A stretch of DNA of 52,962 bases from an uncultured Treponema sp. (GTDB lineage: Bacteria; Spirochaetota; Spirochaetia; Treponematales; Treponemataceae), in contig CALDIB010000014.1 of the NCBI GenBank assembly GCA_937902125.1, forward strand, positions 1 to 52,962. Reading direction: 5' to 3'. The position numbers and the translations under genes were made by a program. The notes under the pieces were generated by a model. That model saw only the letters and a program-made list of their open reading frames with translations, had not been told where the DNA came from and made no database searches. Shown here one piece after another: positions 15,678-22,565 of the stretch (within the stretch, counting starts at the first letter, position 1; each line of letters starts with the position of its first letter).

Positions 15678-15705
15678 ATTTTATCATATAATGGCAAAAA
15701 AGCAA
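15678..15705 (-). promoter_or_regulatory. Candidate promoter of the nuclease-eda operon
   Basis: Reading leftward: TTGCTT (15700-15705), 16 nt, TAAAAT (15678-15683), then 6 nt to the ATG. Confidence 0.5.
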
Positions 15706-15778
15706 AGAAAAAATGGGAGCGCTTTTTCCGCTGGAGGAAAATAAATATAACAAAAAATTATAAAATATTCCCTAAAAA

Positions 15779-15811
15779 CCTATTGACAAACTAGGTAATA
15801 AAGTGTATAAA
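15779..15811 (+). promoter_or_regulatory. Promoter of the amino-acid-binding protein, with possible operator
   Basis: TTGACA (15783-15788), 17 nt, TATAAA (15806-15811). CCTA (15779-15782) and TAGG (15792-15795) form an inverted repeat centred on the -35 box, which a repressor could cover. A GGCCG/CGGCC hairpin (15834-15850) lies in the leader just before the AGGAGG site. Confidence 0.75.
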
Positions 15812-15869
15812 GGGGCCATAAAGAAAAACAAAAGGCCGCCAAAAACGGCCGACAAGTTAGGAGGAAAAT

Positions 15870-16700
15870 ATGAAAAAATCGACAGTTGTTCAAGCGCTCG
15901 CCGCTGTTTTAGCCTTTAATTTCGTCGCCGGAGCCTGGGCCAAACCCAAGGGCGGCCGGACGGTGGCCGAAATCAAAAAAAGCGGAATCGTAAAGATTGC
16001 GGTTTTCAGCGACAAAAAGCCTTTTGGCTATGTTGACGAAAACGGCGAATATCAGGGCTACGACGTTTACTTTGCCCAGCGAATCGCCAAGGATTTGGGA
16101 GTGAAGGTAAAATACGTTCCTGTGGAGCCGGCCGCCCGCGTTGAGGTATTGGAAACCAACAAGGTTGACATCGTTTTGGCCAACTTCACAAAAACCCCGG
16201 AGCGCGCACAAAAGGTTGACTTCGCGCTTCCTTACATGAAAGTGGCCTTGGGCGTGGTTTCCAAGGAAAACGCCCTTGTCACAAAGCCTGAGCAGCTTAA
16301 CGGAAAGACCTTGATTATCGCCAAGGGAACCACCGCCGAAACTTACTTCACACAAAACTATCCCCAAGTGAAGCTCTTGAAGTTCGACCTTTACGCCGAC
16401 ACCTACAAGGCCTTGCTTGACGGCAGGGGAGACGCCTTCAGCACGGACAACACCGAGGTCTTGGCTTGGGCCATCGAAAATCCCGGCTACAAGGTGGGAA
16501 TCGAATCTTTGGGAAACCTTGACACAATCAATCCCGCGGTAAAGAAGGGCAACGCCGACCTGCTTTCTTGGCTCAACAAGGAAATCGAAACTTTGGGAAA
16601 AGAGAACTTTTTCCACAAGGACTACGAGGCCACATTGCGGGACGTTTACGGAAAGGACGCGGACGCTGAAAGCCTTGTTGTTGAGGGCGGAAAGCTTTAA
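15870..16700 (+). CDS. Amino-acid ABC transporter substrate-binding protein (SBP_bac_3)
   Basis: A 276-residue periplasmic binding protein of the polar amino-acid family. A cleavable signal peptide ends near GAWA. Family blocks are GIVKIAVFSDKKPFGYVDENG, the ligand-site Asp in YQGYDVYFA, RVEVLETNKVDIVLANFTKTPERA, and VDFALPYMKVALGVVSK. The TPER Arg would bind the ligand carboxylate. The exact amino acid is not visible; the closest-looking relatives bind Asp/Glu/Gln or Cys. A strong AGGAGGAAAAT precedes ATG. No permease or ATPase adjoins it. Its 3' end overlaps the convergent Nudix gene by 4 nt with no terminator between. Confidence 0.94.
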   Translation: MKKSTVVQALAAVLAFNFVAGAWAKPKGGRTVAEIKKSGIVKIAVFSDKKPFGYVDENGEYQGYDVYFAQRIAKDLGVKVKYVPVEPAARVEVLETNKVDIVLANFTKTPERAQKVDFALPYMKVALGVVSKENALVTKPEQLNGKTLIIAKGTTAETYFTQNYPQVKLLKFDLYADTYKALLDGRGDAFSTDNTEVLAWAIENPGYKVGIESLGNLDTINPAVKKGNADLLSWLNKEIETLGKENFFHKDYEATLRDVYGKDADAESLVVEGGKL

Positions 16701-17263
16701 GGCCTTTTGTTCTTGACATGCTGAACATATAGTTCCAATGCGGCGGCCATGAGCGCGTGAGGGCACTCCGGGCCGCCCATTTTTTTAAAGACTTCTTCCT
16801 GAGAAATCCTTTCGCAATTCAAAAATTCGTCGTCGTCCAGTTTTTGTCCGCCGGCGGCCGTCAAGCCTTCTGCCAAAAACACGTGGAAGCGGTTTGAAAA
16901 AAGCGCCGGATTTGGGCTGACGCTTCCAAGGCAAAGAAGGCTTTTAGCCTCAAAGCCCGTTTCTTCCAGCAATTCCCGCCTGGCGCCTTCTTCCGGCGAC
17001 TCGCCAGAGTCCACCACGCCGCCGGGAAATTCCAGGCTCAATCCTTTGTAGGCGTGCCTCCATTGCCGGACCATCAAAAAGTCGCTGTCCAAGACCGGTA
17101 TGACGGCGGCCCAGTCAGGCGCGTCTATCGAAATGTATTTTCCGCTTTTGCCGTCAGGCGCGGTGTTTTGACTTTGGCAGACCGTAAAGACCGGAGTGTC
17201 CAAAAGCTTTTCTTTGTTTCCGATTTTCCAAATTAAATTTGAGTCGCTTTTTTCCTTTGACAT
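16697..17263 (-). CDS. Nudix hydrolase, ADP-ribose pyrophosphatase-like
   Basis: A 188-residue cytosolic Nudix protein. The Nudix box is GVVDSGESPEEGARRELLEE followed by TGF, matching Gx5Ex7REUxEExGU. The preceding LEFPGG and the following SPNPALFSNRFHVFLAEGL are typical of the ADP-ribose/NDP-sugar pyrophosphatase branch, so ADP-ribose to AMP + ribose-5-phosphate is the best guess. AGGA lies 8 nt before the ATG. Its promoter overlaps that of the divergent kinase-like gene, whose -35 box covers this gene's start codon. Confidence 0.92.
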   Translation of the reverse strand: MSKEKSDSNLIWKIGNKEKLLDTPVFTVCQSQNTAPDGKSGKYISIDAPDWAAVIPVLDSDFLMVRQWRHAYKGLSLEFPGGVVDSGESPEEGARRELLEETGFEAKSLLCLGSVSPNPALFSNRFHVFLAEGLTAAGGQKLDDDEFLNCERISQEEVFKKMGGPECPHALMAAALELYVQHVKNKRP

Positions 17264-17285
17264 ATTTTCGTTCCTATTCTATAAT
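17257..17285 (+). promoter_or_regulatory. Perfect consensus promoter of the kinase-like gene
   Basis: TTGACA (17257-17262), 17 nt, TATAAT (17280-17285). The -35 overlaps the Nudix start codon (17261-17263). Confidence 0.88.
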
Positions 17286-17287
17286 AG

Positions 17288-17316
17288 AGTATAGTTCAAA
17301 AAATAAAATTTGTCAG
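17288..17316 (-). promoter_or_regulatory. Promoter of the Nudix gene, overlapping head-on with the divergent promoter
   Basis: Reading leftward: CTGACA (17311-17316), 17 nt, TATACT (17288-17293). Its start site would fall in the other promoter's -10, so both cannot be occupied at once. Confidence 0.65.
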
Positions 17317-17337
17317 CATTAGTCGGGGAGGATTTGA

Positions 17338-18159
17338 ATGGCTATAATTTGCATGGCTCGGCAGGTGGCGGCGAAGGGCGACGAAATCAGCGCCGAAGTC
17401 GCCAAGCTTTTAAATTACAAATTCATCACAAGAAAGGACATGGAAGCCCGCATAGTGGAATTGGGCTTTCCAAAAGAAAAGCTTCATAAATACGACGAGG
17501 TGAAGCCCGGCTTTTTCGCCTCCCTTGCCAAAGACAGGGACGAATACTTGGACTACTTGCAAACCGCCATGCTTGAGGCGGCGGCGGACGGCAATTGCGT
17601 GCTGATAGGGCGGGGCAGCCCTTTTGTCATGAGCGAGCTGCCCAACGCCTTGAGCTTTAGGTTCGTGGCCGATTTGTCCACCCGCCTTTCACGCCTTGAA
17701 AAAGAATTCAACTTTACGGAAAAGCAGGCCAAGCAGCGGATTGACGAAAGCGATTCCAACCGCAGGGGCTTTCACAAAAGTTTTTTCAACGTTGACGCGG
17801 AAGACCCCGCCAACTACCACATGGTGATAAATTCCGGCCGTCTTGACATTAAGGCCGCCGCCGCCTTGATTGTTTCAATAGTGGAGGCCAATGTCACTCC
17901 AGACTTGGAGGCGGAAGGAAAAAAGAAAGTGGCCGAAATGCTTTTGGCCCAAAAGCTTGTGAACTTCTTGGTCTTTGACCATAAAATAAACGTGAACTTT
18001 TTGCGGGCCCTTGTCATCGACAAAAAGATTGTCTTGCAGGGAATCGCCGATTCCAGCGCCATTGTGGAAAAGGCCTTGGTTCTGGCCCAAAAAACTTATC
18101 CGGACTACAAGATTGAGTCGGCCATCAGCGTTGTCCAAGATTTTAAGACTTACAAATGA
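17338..18159 (+). CDS. Cytidylate-kinase-like protein with C-terminal BON-like domain
   Basis: A 273-residue protein. Residues 1-180 resemble the cytidylate kinase-like (Cytidylate_kin2) family: IICMARQV...EISAEVAKLLNYKFITRKDM, then NCVLIGRGSPFVM, RFVADLSTRLSRL and the NRRGFHKSFF lid. The P-loop position, usually GSGG, reads AAKGDE, so nucleotide binding may be altered. The C-terminal 70 residues (VNFLVFDHKINVNFL to SAISVVQDF) look like a BON domain: short strand, KKIVLQGIADSS, helix, strand. Function is not known. GGGGAGGATTTG precedes ATG. It overlaps the next membrane-protein gene by ATGA, so the two are coupled. Confidence 0.85.
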   Translation: MAIICMARQVAAKGDEISAEVAKLLNYKFITRKDMEARIVELGFPKEKLHKYDEVKPGFFASLAKDRDEYLDYLQTAMLEAAADGNCVLIGRGSPFVMSELPNALSFRFVADLSTRLSRLEKEFNFTEKQAKQRIDESDSNRRGFHKSFFNVDAEDPANYHMVINSGRLDIKAAAALIVSIVEANVTPDLEAEGKKKVAEMLLAQKLVNFLVFDHKINVNFLRALVIDKKIVLQGIADSSAIVEKALVLAQKTYPDYKIESAISVVQDFKTYK

Positions 18160-18950
18160 ACTACCAATCGGCGGCCTTTGCCAATTTGACTTTTGTTTTT
18201 CTCGGAGCGTTTTTTGGAAGCCTTGCCTGCATTTTGTGCGGAAAGATTTTTAAAAAAAAGGCCTTCAACTTTCGCCTTTCCCTTTGCTTTGTCCTTTTGT
18301 CCGCGGCGATTGTTTTTGCCGTTCTTTTTGTCATAAAAGAAAAGACCGCCTTTATGGAATCCTTTAAAGGCCATGTCAGGCAAAGCGGCCTTGTCTGCGG
18401 CCTTTACTTTTTGGCCGGATTTCTTTCCTCTGCCAGCCTGAGGCTTTTCTTTCCCGCCGCCGCGCTTTTATACATAGCCTGGACTTTGTCCTTTGGCCTT
18501 TCCCTTTACAAGAAAATGCCCCTTCCGCAAAAGCTGACCTTGACTTTTGGAGAAGGCTTTGTTCGGGACGAGGCAAGCGGAACCGAATGGAAATTTCAGG
18601 CCGACCCTTCCGGGGCCTTCGCGGACTTTGCCCTTTACGAGCTTTCTCCCCGCGCGCTTTTGCCCCTGCCTCATTATTGGTTTTGCCTTTGCGGGGCCAG
18701 GCCTGCCTCTTCAATGGGAGGAGAAGTCCAGGACGTTTTGGAAGAGGCTTTCAAGTCGGAAATTTCAAGCGCCTCCGGAGCAAAAAAATTGTTGGCCCGG
18801 CTTTTTGAAAGGGCGGCAAAAGCGCTTTTGGGAAAGGCCAAAAGCCATTCAGTCCGCCTTCCCCCGCAATCCGTGTATCCGGTCATCCTTGAGCTTAAGG
18901 CTGGAGAAAGCGACGGAGAATTCTTTGTTTCAGTTGAAAAAATTATGTAA
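18156..18950 (+). CDS. Unknown polytopic membrane protein coupled to the kinase-like gene
   Basis: I do not recognise this 264-residue protein. The N-terminal half holds about four hydrophobic segments (residues about 9-29, 41-60, 78-95 and 98-118). They are followed by a soluble C-terminal domain with a Ser/Ala/Lys-rich helix (FKSEISSASGAKKLLARLFE) and a strand-rich end (VYPVILELKAGESDGEFFVSVEKIM). It starts at ATG 18156, overlapping the TGA of the upstream gene, and ends just before the argJ promoter. The two-gene unit suggests a membrane-associated function with the kinase/BON protein. Confidence 0.8.
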   Translation: MNYQSAAFANLTFVFLGAFFGSLACILCGKIFKKKAFNFRLSLCFVLLSAAIVFAVLFVIKEKTAFMESFKGHVRQSGLVCGLYFLAGFLSSASLRLFFPAAALLYIAWTLSFGLSLYKKMPLPQKLTLTFGEGFVRDEASGTEWKFQADPSGAFADFALYELSPRALLPLPHYWFCLCGARPASSMGGEVQDVLEEAFKSEISSASGAKKLLARLFERAAKALLGKAKSHSVRLPPQSVYPVILELKAGESDGEFFVSVEKIM

Positions 18951-18965
18951 AAAAACTTTCGGGTA

Positions 18966-18994
18966 TTGCAATTTTATGCAAAATTTGCTAAAAT
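18966..18994 (+). promoter_or_regulatory. Promoter of the arginine operon, with palindromic spacer
   Basis: TTGCAA (18966-18971), 17 nt, TAAAAT (18989-18994). The spacer includes GCAAAaTTTGC, a perfect palindrome, and a related TTTTTGCATAT follows at about 19004-19014. An arginine-responsive operator is possible, but the match to the known ARG-box pattern is weak. Confidence 0.65.
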
Positions 18995-19027
18995 AAGCGC
19001 ATATTTTTGCATATTTGGAGGCGCCTT

Positions 19028-20299
19028 ATGGTTAAATTTGTAAAAGGCGGCGTTTGCGCCGCGCAGGGCTTTTTGGCTTCGGGAATTCATTCAGGACTAA
19101 AAGAAAGCCGAAAAACTGACGACACAGCCCTTGTTTACAGCCAGCGCCTTTGCGACGCGGCGGGCCTCTTCACTTCCAACAAGGTCAAGGCCGAATGCGT
19201 TAAATTTACCAAAGAGAAAATCAAGGGCGGAAAAATGCAGGCCGCCATTTGCAACGTCTGCTACGCCAACGCCTGCACAGGACCGGAAGGATTTAAAACC
19301 GCCGAACTTACAGCCGCGGCCGTGGCCGACGCGCTTAAAATCAGCGCCGACAATGTGATTGTTTGCTCCACTGGAATCATCGGCCAGCCAGTTCCCCGGG
19401 ACGCCTTGCTTTCCCACATTCCCCCTTTGGCGTCTTCACTTTCAAAAGACGGAAACCAAAAGGCGGCCAAGGCCATTATGACCACAGACACTCGTTTTAA
19501 GGAGTGCGCGGTTCAAACTGAAATCGGCGGAAAAACCGTGACAATCGGCGCCATGTGCAAGGGAAGCGGAATGATTCACATCAACATGGGAACGATGCTT
19601 TCTTTTGTGACGACTGACTGCGACATCAGCGCCTCAATGCTTGACGCCGCCTTGCGCCAAGTTGTTCCTGCAACTTACAATTGCGTGAGCGTTGACGGCG
19701 ACACTTCCACAAACGACACCTTGACAATCATGGCCAACGGAATGGCTGGAAACGTCCGCATTCAAGAAAAAAATTCCGACTGGGAAAAATTTGTGGAGGC
19801 CTTGTCAGCCTTGAGCGAAGTTATGGCCAAGAAAATCGCGGCCGACGGCGAGGGAGCCAGCCGTTTGATTGAATGCTTTGTGAACGGAGCCAAAGACGAA
19901 GAAAGCGCTCGCCGCTTGGCCAAGGAAATAATTTCTTCAAACCTTGTGAAGGCCGCCATGTTCGGACGGGACGCCAACTGCGGCCGCGTTCTTTGCGCCA
20001 TGGGATATTCAGGAGCCGACTTCAACCCAGACAAGGCGACCGTCCGCTTTTTGAGCAAGGAAGGAGCGGCGCGCTATTTTGACGATCCGGCAGCGGATTT
20101 GTTTCAAGGCGCCGAATCGGTGGAGGTGGTGCGGGACGGAGTGGGCTTGGCTTTTGACGAAGAAAAAGCCAGCCGCATTCTTGGCCGGGAAGCGGTTCGG
20201 ATTGCCGTTCAGTTGGGCGACGGAAACGCTTGCGGAAAGGCTTGGGGCTGCGACCTCACTTACGATTATGTCAAGATTAACGGAGACTACCGCTCGTAA
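19028..20299 (+). CDS. argJ: Bifunctional glutamate N-acetyltransferase / N-acetylglutamate synthase
   Basis: ArgJ moves the acetyl group from N-acetylornithine to glutamate, recycling acetyl in arginine synthesis; some forms also use acetyl-CoA. It has 423 residues. Typical blocks are GFLASGIHSGLK, ALVYSQ, FTSNKVKAECV, NACTGPEG and VDGDTSTNDT. The self-cleavage site is INMGTMLSF, where the Thr becomes the nucleophile (Gly precedes it instead of the usual Ala). The end, YDYVKINGDYRS, matches the family. Start at ATG 19028 behind GGAGGCGCCTT; an upstream in-frame ATG (19007) lacks such a site. It is first gene of argJ-argB-argD. Confidence 0.96.
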   Translation: MVKFVKGGVCAAQGFLASGIHSGLKESRKTDDTALVYSQRLCDAAGLFTSNKVKAECVKFTKEKIKGGKMQAAICNVCYANACTGPEGFKTAELTAAAVADALKISADNVIVCSTGIIGQPVPRDALLSHIPPLASSLSKDGNQKAAKAIMTTDTRFKECAVQTEIGGKTVTIGAMCKGSGMIHINMGTMLSFVTTDCDISASMLDAALRQVVPATYNCVSVDGDTSTNDTLTIMANGMAGNVRIQEKNSDWEKFVEALSALSEVMAKKIAADGEGASRLIECFVNGAKDEESARRLAKEIISSNLVKAAMFGRDANCGRVLCAMGYSGADFNPDKATVRFLSKEGAARYFDDPAADLFQGAESVEVVRDGVGLAFDEEKASRILGREAVRIAVQLGDGNACGKAWGCDLTYDYVKINGDYRS

Positions 20300-20348
20300 A
20301 AAAAAGACGGCGCTTTTTTTGCGCTTGAATTTATTTTTGAGGAAAAAA

Positions 20349-21245
20349 ATGCAAGAGACAGACAGCAACATTGTTGACCCAAGGCTTGACAACGAAAGTT
20401 GGGCGAGCGTTTTGATTGAATCCCTTCCTTACTTCAAGCAGTGGGTTGGAAAAACTGTGGTGGTGAAATACGGCGGAAACGCCATGCTCAACGAGGGCCT
20501 AAAGTCCGCCGTGATGAAGGACATAGTTTTGCTTTCCACAATAGGAATAAACGTTGTTTTGGTTCACGGAGGCGGGCCGGAAATCAACAAGATGCTTGAG
20601 CGGGTGGGAAAGGAAAGCAAGTTTGTGAACGGCCTTCGATACACCGACGAAGAGACGATGGAAGTTGTGGAAATGGTTTTGACAGGAAAGCTCAACAAGG
20701 ACATCGTTCGCATTTTGATTGAAGAAGGCGGAAGGGCCGTGGGCTTGAGCGGCGTTGATTCGGGCCTTTTGCGCGCTCAGAAAATCGAAAAGGACGGAGT
20801 TGACCTGGGCTTTGTGGGCGAGGTTATGGAAGTCAATCCTGAAATTTTAACTTCGCTTTTGGAGCGCCATTTCATTCCGGTAGTTTCAACGGTGGCGCTG
20901 GGGCAGGGGGAAGACAAGAATTTTTACAACATCAACGCCGACACCGCCGCCGCGAAAATAGCCGTGGCGCTCAAGGCCGAAAAATTCGTTCAGCTTACCA
21001 ATGTTCCGGGAATCTTAAAGGACGTGAACGATTCGTCCAGCTTGATTCCCCGCATTCCCCTTCCGAAAGTTTCCGGCTACATGCAGGACGGAACCATCGC
21101 AGGAGGAATGATTCCCAAGGTTGAGTGCTGCATGACGGCGCTGAAGGGCGGCGTTCCCAGAACCCACATCATTGACGGCCGCGTTCCCCATTCTTTGCTG
21201 ATAGAAATGTTCAGCGAGCGGGGAATCGGAACGATGATTTATTGA
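20349..21245 (+). CDS. argB: Acetylglutamate kinase
   Basis: ArgB phosphorylates N-acetylglutamate with ATP, second step of the acetylated arginine route. It has 298 residues, an amino-acid-kinase fold. The blocks are VVVKYGGNAM (phosphate-binding Lys/Gly), VLVHGGGPEINKM, GLRYTD, GLSGVDSGLL, NINADTAAAKIA and QLTNVPGIL, ending in GTMIY. The N-terminal extension before the kinase core (about 25 residues) is of the type that in other ArgBs supports arginine-inhibited hexamers; I infer but cannot show feedback inhibition. GAGG lies 6 nt before ATG 20349. Its stop codon sits within a strong hairpin. Confidence 0.97.
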   Translation: MQETDSNIVDPRLDNESWASVLIESLPYFKQWVGKTVVVKYGGNAMLNEGLKSAVMKDIVLLSTIGINVVLVHGGGPEINKMLERVGKESKFVNGLRYTDEETMEVVEMVLTGKLNKDIVRILIEEGGRAVGLSGVDSGLLRAQKIEKDGVDLGFVGEVMEVNPEILTSLLERHFIPVVSTVALGQGEDKNFYNINADTAAAKIAVALKAEKFVQLTNVPGILKDVNDSSSLIPRIPLPKVSGYMQDGTIAGGMIPKVECCMTALKGGVPRTHIIDGRVPHSLLIEMFSERGIGTMIY

Positions 21246-21276
21246 GCGGACGCGCCAAAGCGCGTCCGCTCAATAA
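21239..21276 (+). promoter_or_regulatory. Strong hairpin spanning the argB stop codon
   Basis: TTATTGAGCGGACGCGC (21239-21255) and GCGCGTCCGCTCAATAA (21260-21276) form a perfect 17-bp stem with a CAAA loop. The TGA stop is in the left arm. A run of six T follows only 8 nt later, so partial termination or mRNA protection between argB and argD is possible. Confidence 0.75.
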
Positions 21277-21330
21277 TTTCGAGTTTTTTCAAGGCCGCGT
21301 CGCGGCGATTTTTGTAACAGGAGTTTTGCC

Positions 21331-22497
21331 ATGAAAAAATTGGTTGTGAACAATTACGGAAGTTTTGAAACTGTTTTTGTCAAAGGAAAGGGCGCGACCC
21401 TTTGGGACAAGGACAATAAAAAATACATCGACTTTATCGCGGGAATCGGCTGCAACGCCTTAGGCCACAATCACAAGGCTTTGGTCAAGGCCGTCCAAAA
21501 GCAGGCCGCAAAAGAAATTCACATTTCAAACTACTACTTTAGCGACGCCGGCCTCGACTTTGCCGAAAAGCTTTTGGCCGCCACCGGCTTTGAAGGCGCC
21601 TACTTTGGAAACTCAGGCGCTGAGGCCAACGAAGCGGCCTTCAAACTGGCAAGAAAATACGGCTACCTAAACGGCGGCGAAAAAAGGCGGGTGATTTACA
21701 CCTTAAAGCAGTCCTTTCACGGAAGGACTATGGCCACCCTTACCGCCACAGGCCAAGACAAATTTCACCCGGCCTGCTTCGCCCCTTATGTTGAAGGCTT
21801 TAAGACTCTTTTCCCCAACGATTGGGAAGCCATAAAGACCGCCTTTGACGACACCACGGCCGCCTTAATGATTGAATGCGTTCAGGGCGAAGGCGGCGTA
21901 AACATTGTCGATTCTGAATGGGCGAAAGCCGCCGCCAAAGCCGCCAGAGCCGCGGGCGCCATTGTCATGGCCGACGAAGTTCAGACCGGCGTTGGAAGGA
22001 CAGGCGCCTACCTTGCTAGCGACGAACTTGGCTTTGAGCCTGACGTTGTGACATTGGCCAAGGGAATCGCCGGAGGAATCCCTATGGGCGCCTGCCTCTT
22101 TAGAAACAAGGCGGCGGGCGTCTTTGCGGCAGGAGACCACCAGTCAACCTTTGCGGGAAATCCCTTGGCTTGCCGGGCCGCCGTAACGGTTTTGGAAACC
22201 CTTCAAAAGCCGGGCTTTTACCAGAGGGTCCGGGCGGCCGGCCAAAAAATCCGCGACGAAATTTCTTCCTGGAAGAATCCCCTTGTGGTGGAAGTCAGGG
22301 GAAAGGGCCTTATGATTGGCGTTCAGATAAAGGAAGGGGTTAAGCCCTTTGACATTGAAGTTGAATGCATGAAAAAAGGACTTTGCGTTTCCACCGCGGG
22401 AAGCGACGTAGTCCGCTTTTTGCCGCCCCTTGTCATAAGCGACAAGGAAATTGACGAGGGCCTAAAAATCTTCAAGGCCGTTTTGGACGAGTTCTAA
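21331..22497 (+). CDS. argD: Acetylornithine aminotransferase
   Basis: A PLP-dependent class III aminotransferase converting N-acetylglutamate semialdehyde to N-acetylornithine with glutamate. It has 388 residues, the family's usual length. Motifs are GIGCNALGHNH, YFGNSGAEANEAAFKLARKY, SFHGRTMATL, the PLP-Asp in VMADEVQTGVGRTG, and Schiff-base Lys in TLAKGIAGGIPMGA; HQSTFAGNPLA follows. ACAGGAG precedes ATG. It is the third arg gene, 85 nt after argB across a stable hairpin. argC and argF/argG/argH are not in the window. Confidence 0.96.
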   Translation: MKKLVVNNYGSFETVFVKGKGATLWDKDNKKYIDFIAGIGCNALGHNHKALVKAVQKQAAKEIHISNYYFSDAGLDFAEKLLAATGFEGAYFGNSGAEANEAAFKLARKYGYLNGGEKRRVIYTLKQSFHGRTMATLTATGQDKFHPACFAPYVEGFKTLFPNDWEAIKTAFDDTTAALMIECVQGEGGVNIVDSEWAKAAAKAARAAGAIVMADEVQTGVGRTGAYLASDELGFEPDVVTLAKGIAGGIPMGACLFRNKAAGVFAAGDHQSTFAGNPLACRAAVTVLETLQKPGFYQRVRAAGQKIRDEISSWKNPLVVEVRGKGLMIGVQIKEGVKPFDIEVECMKKGLCVSTAGSDVVRFLPPLVISDKEIDEGLKIFKAVLDEF

Positions 22498-22565
22498 AAG
22501 ATTGCCGAGGCAATGGTGTAACTTCTTGGCCTTTTCTTCGTTTTTTATGCAGTGGAGAAAAAAAG

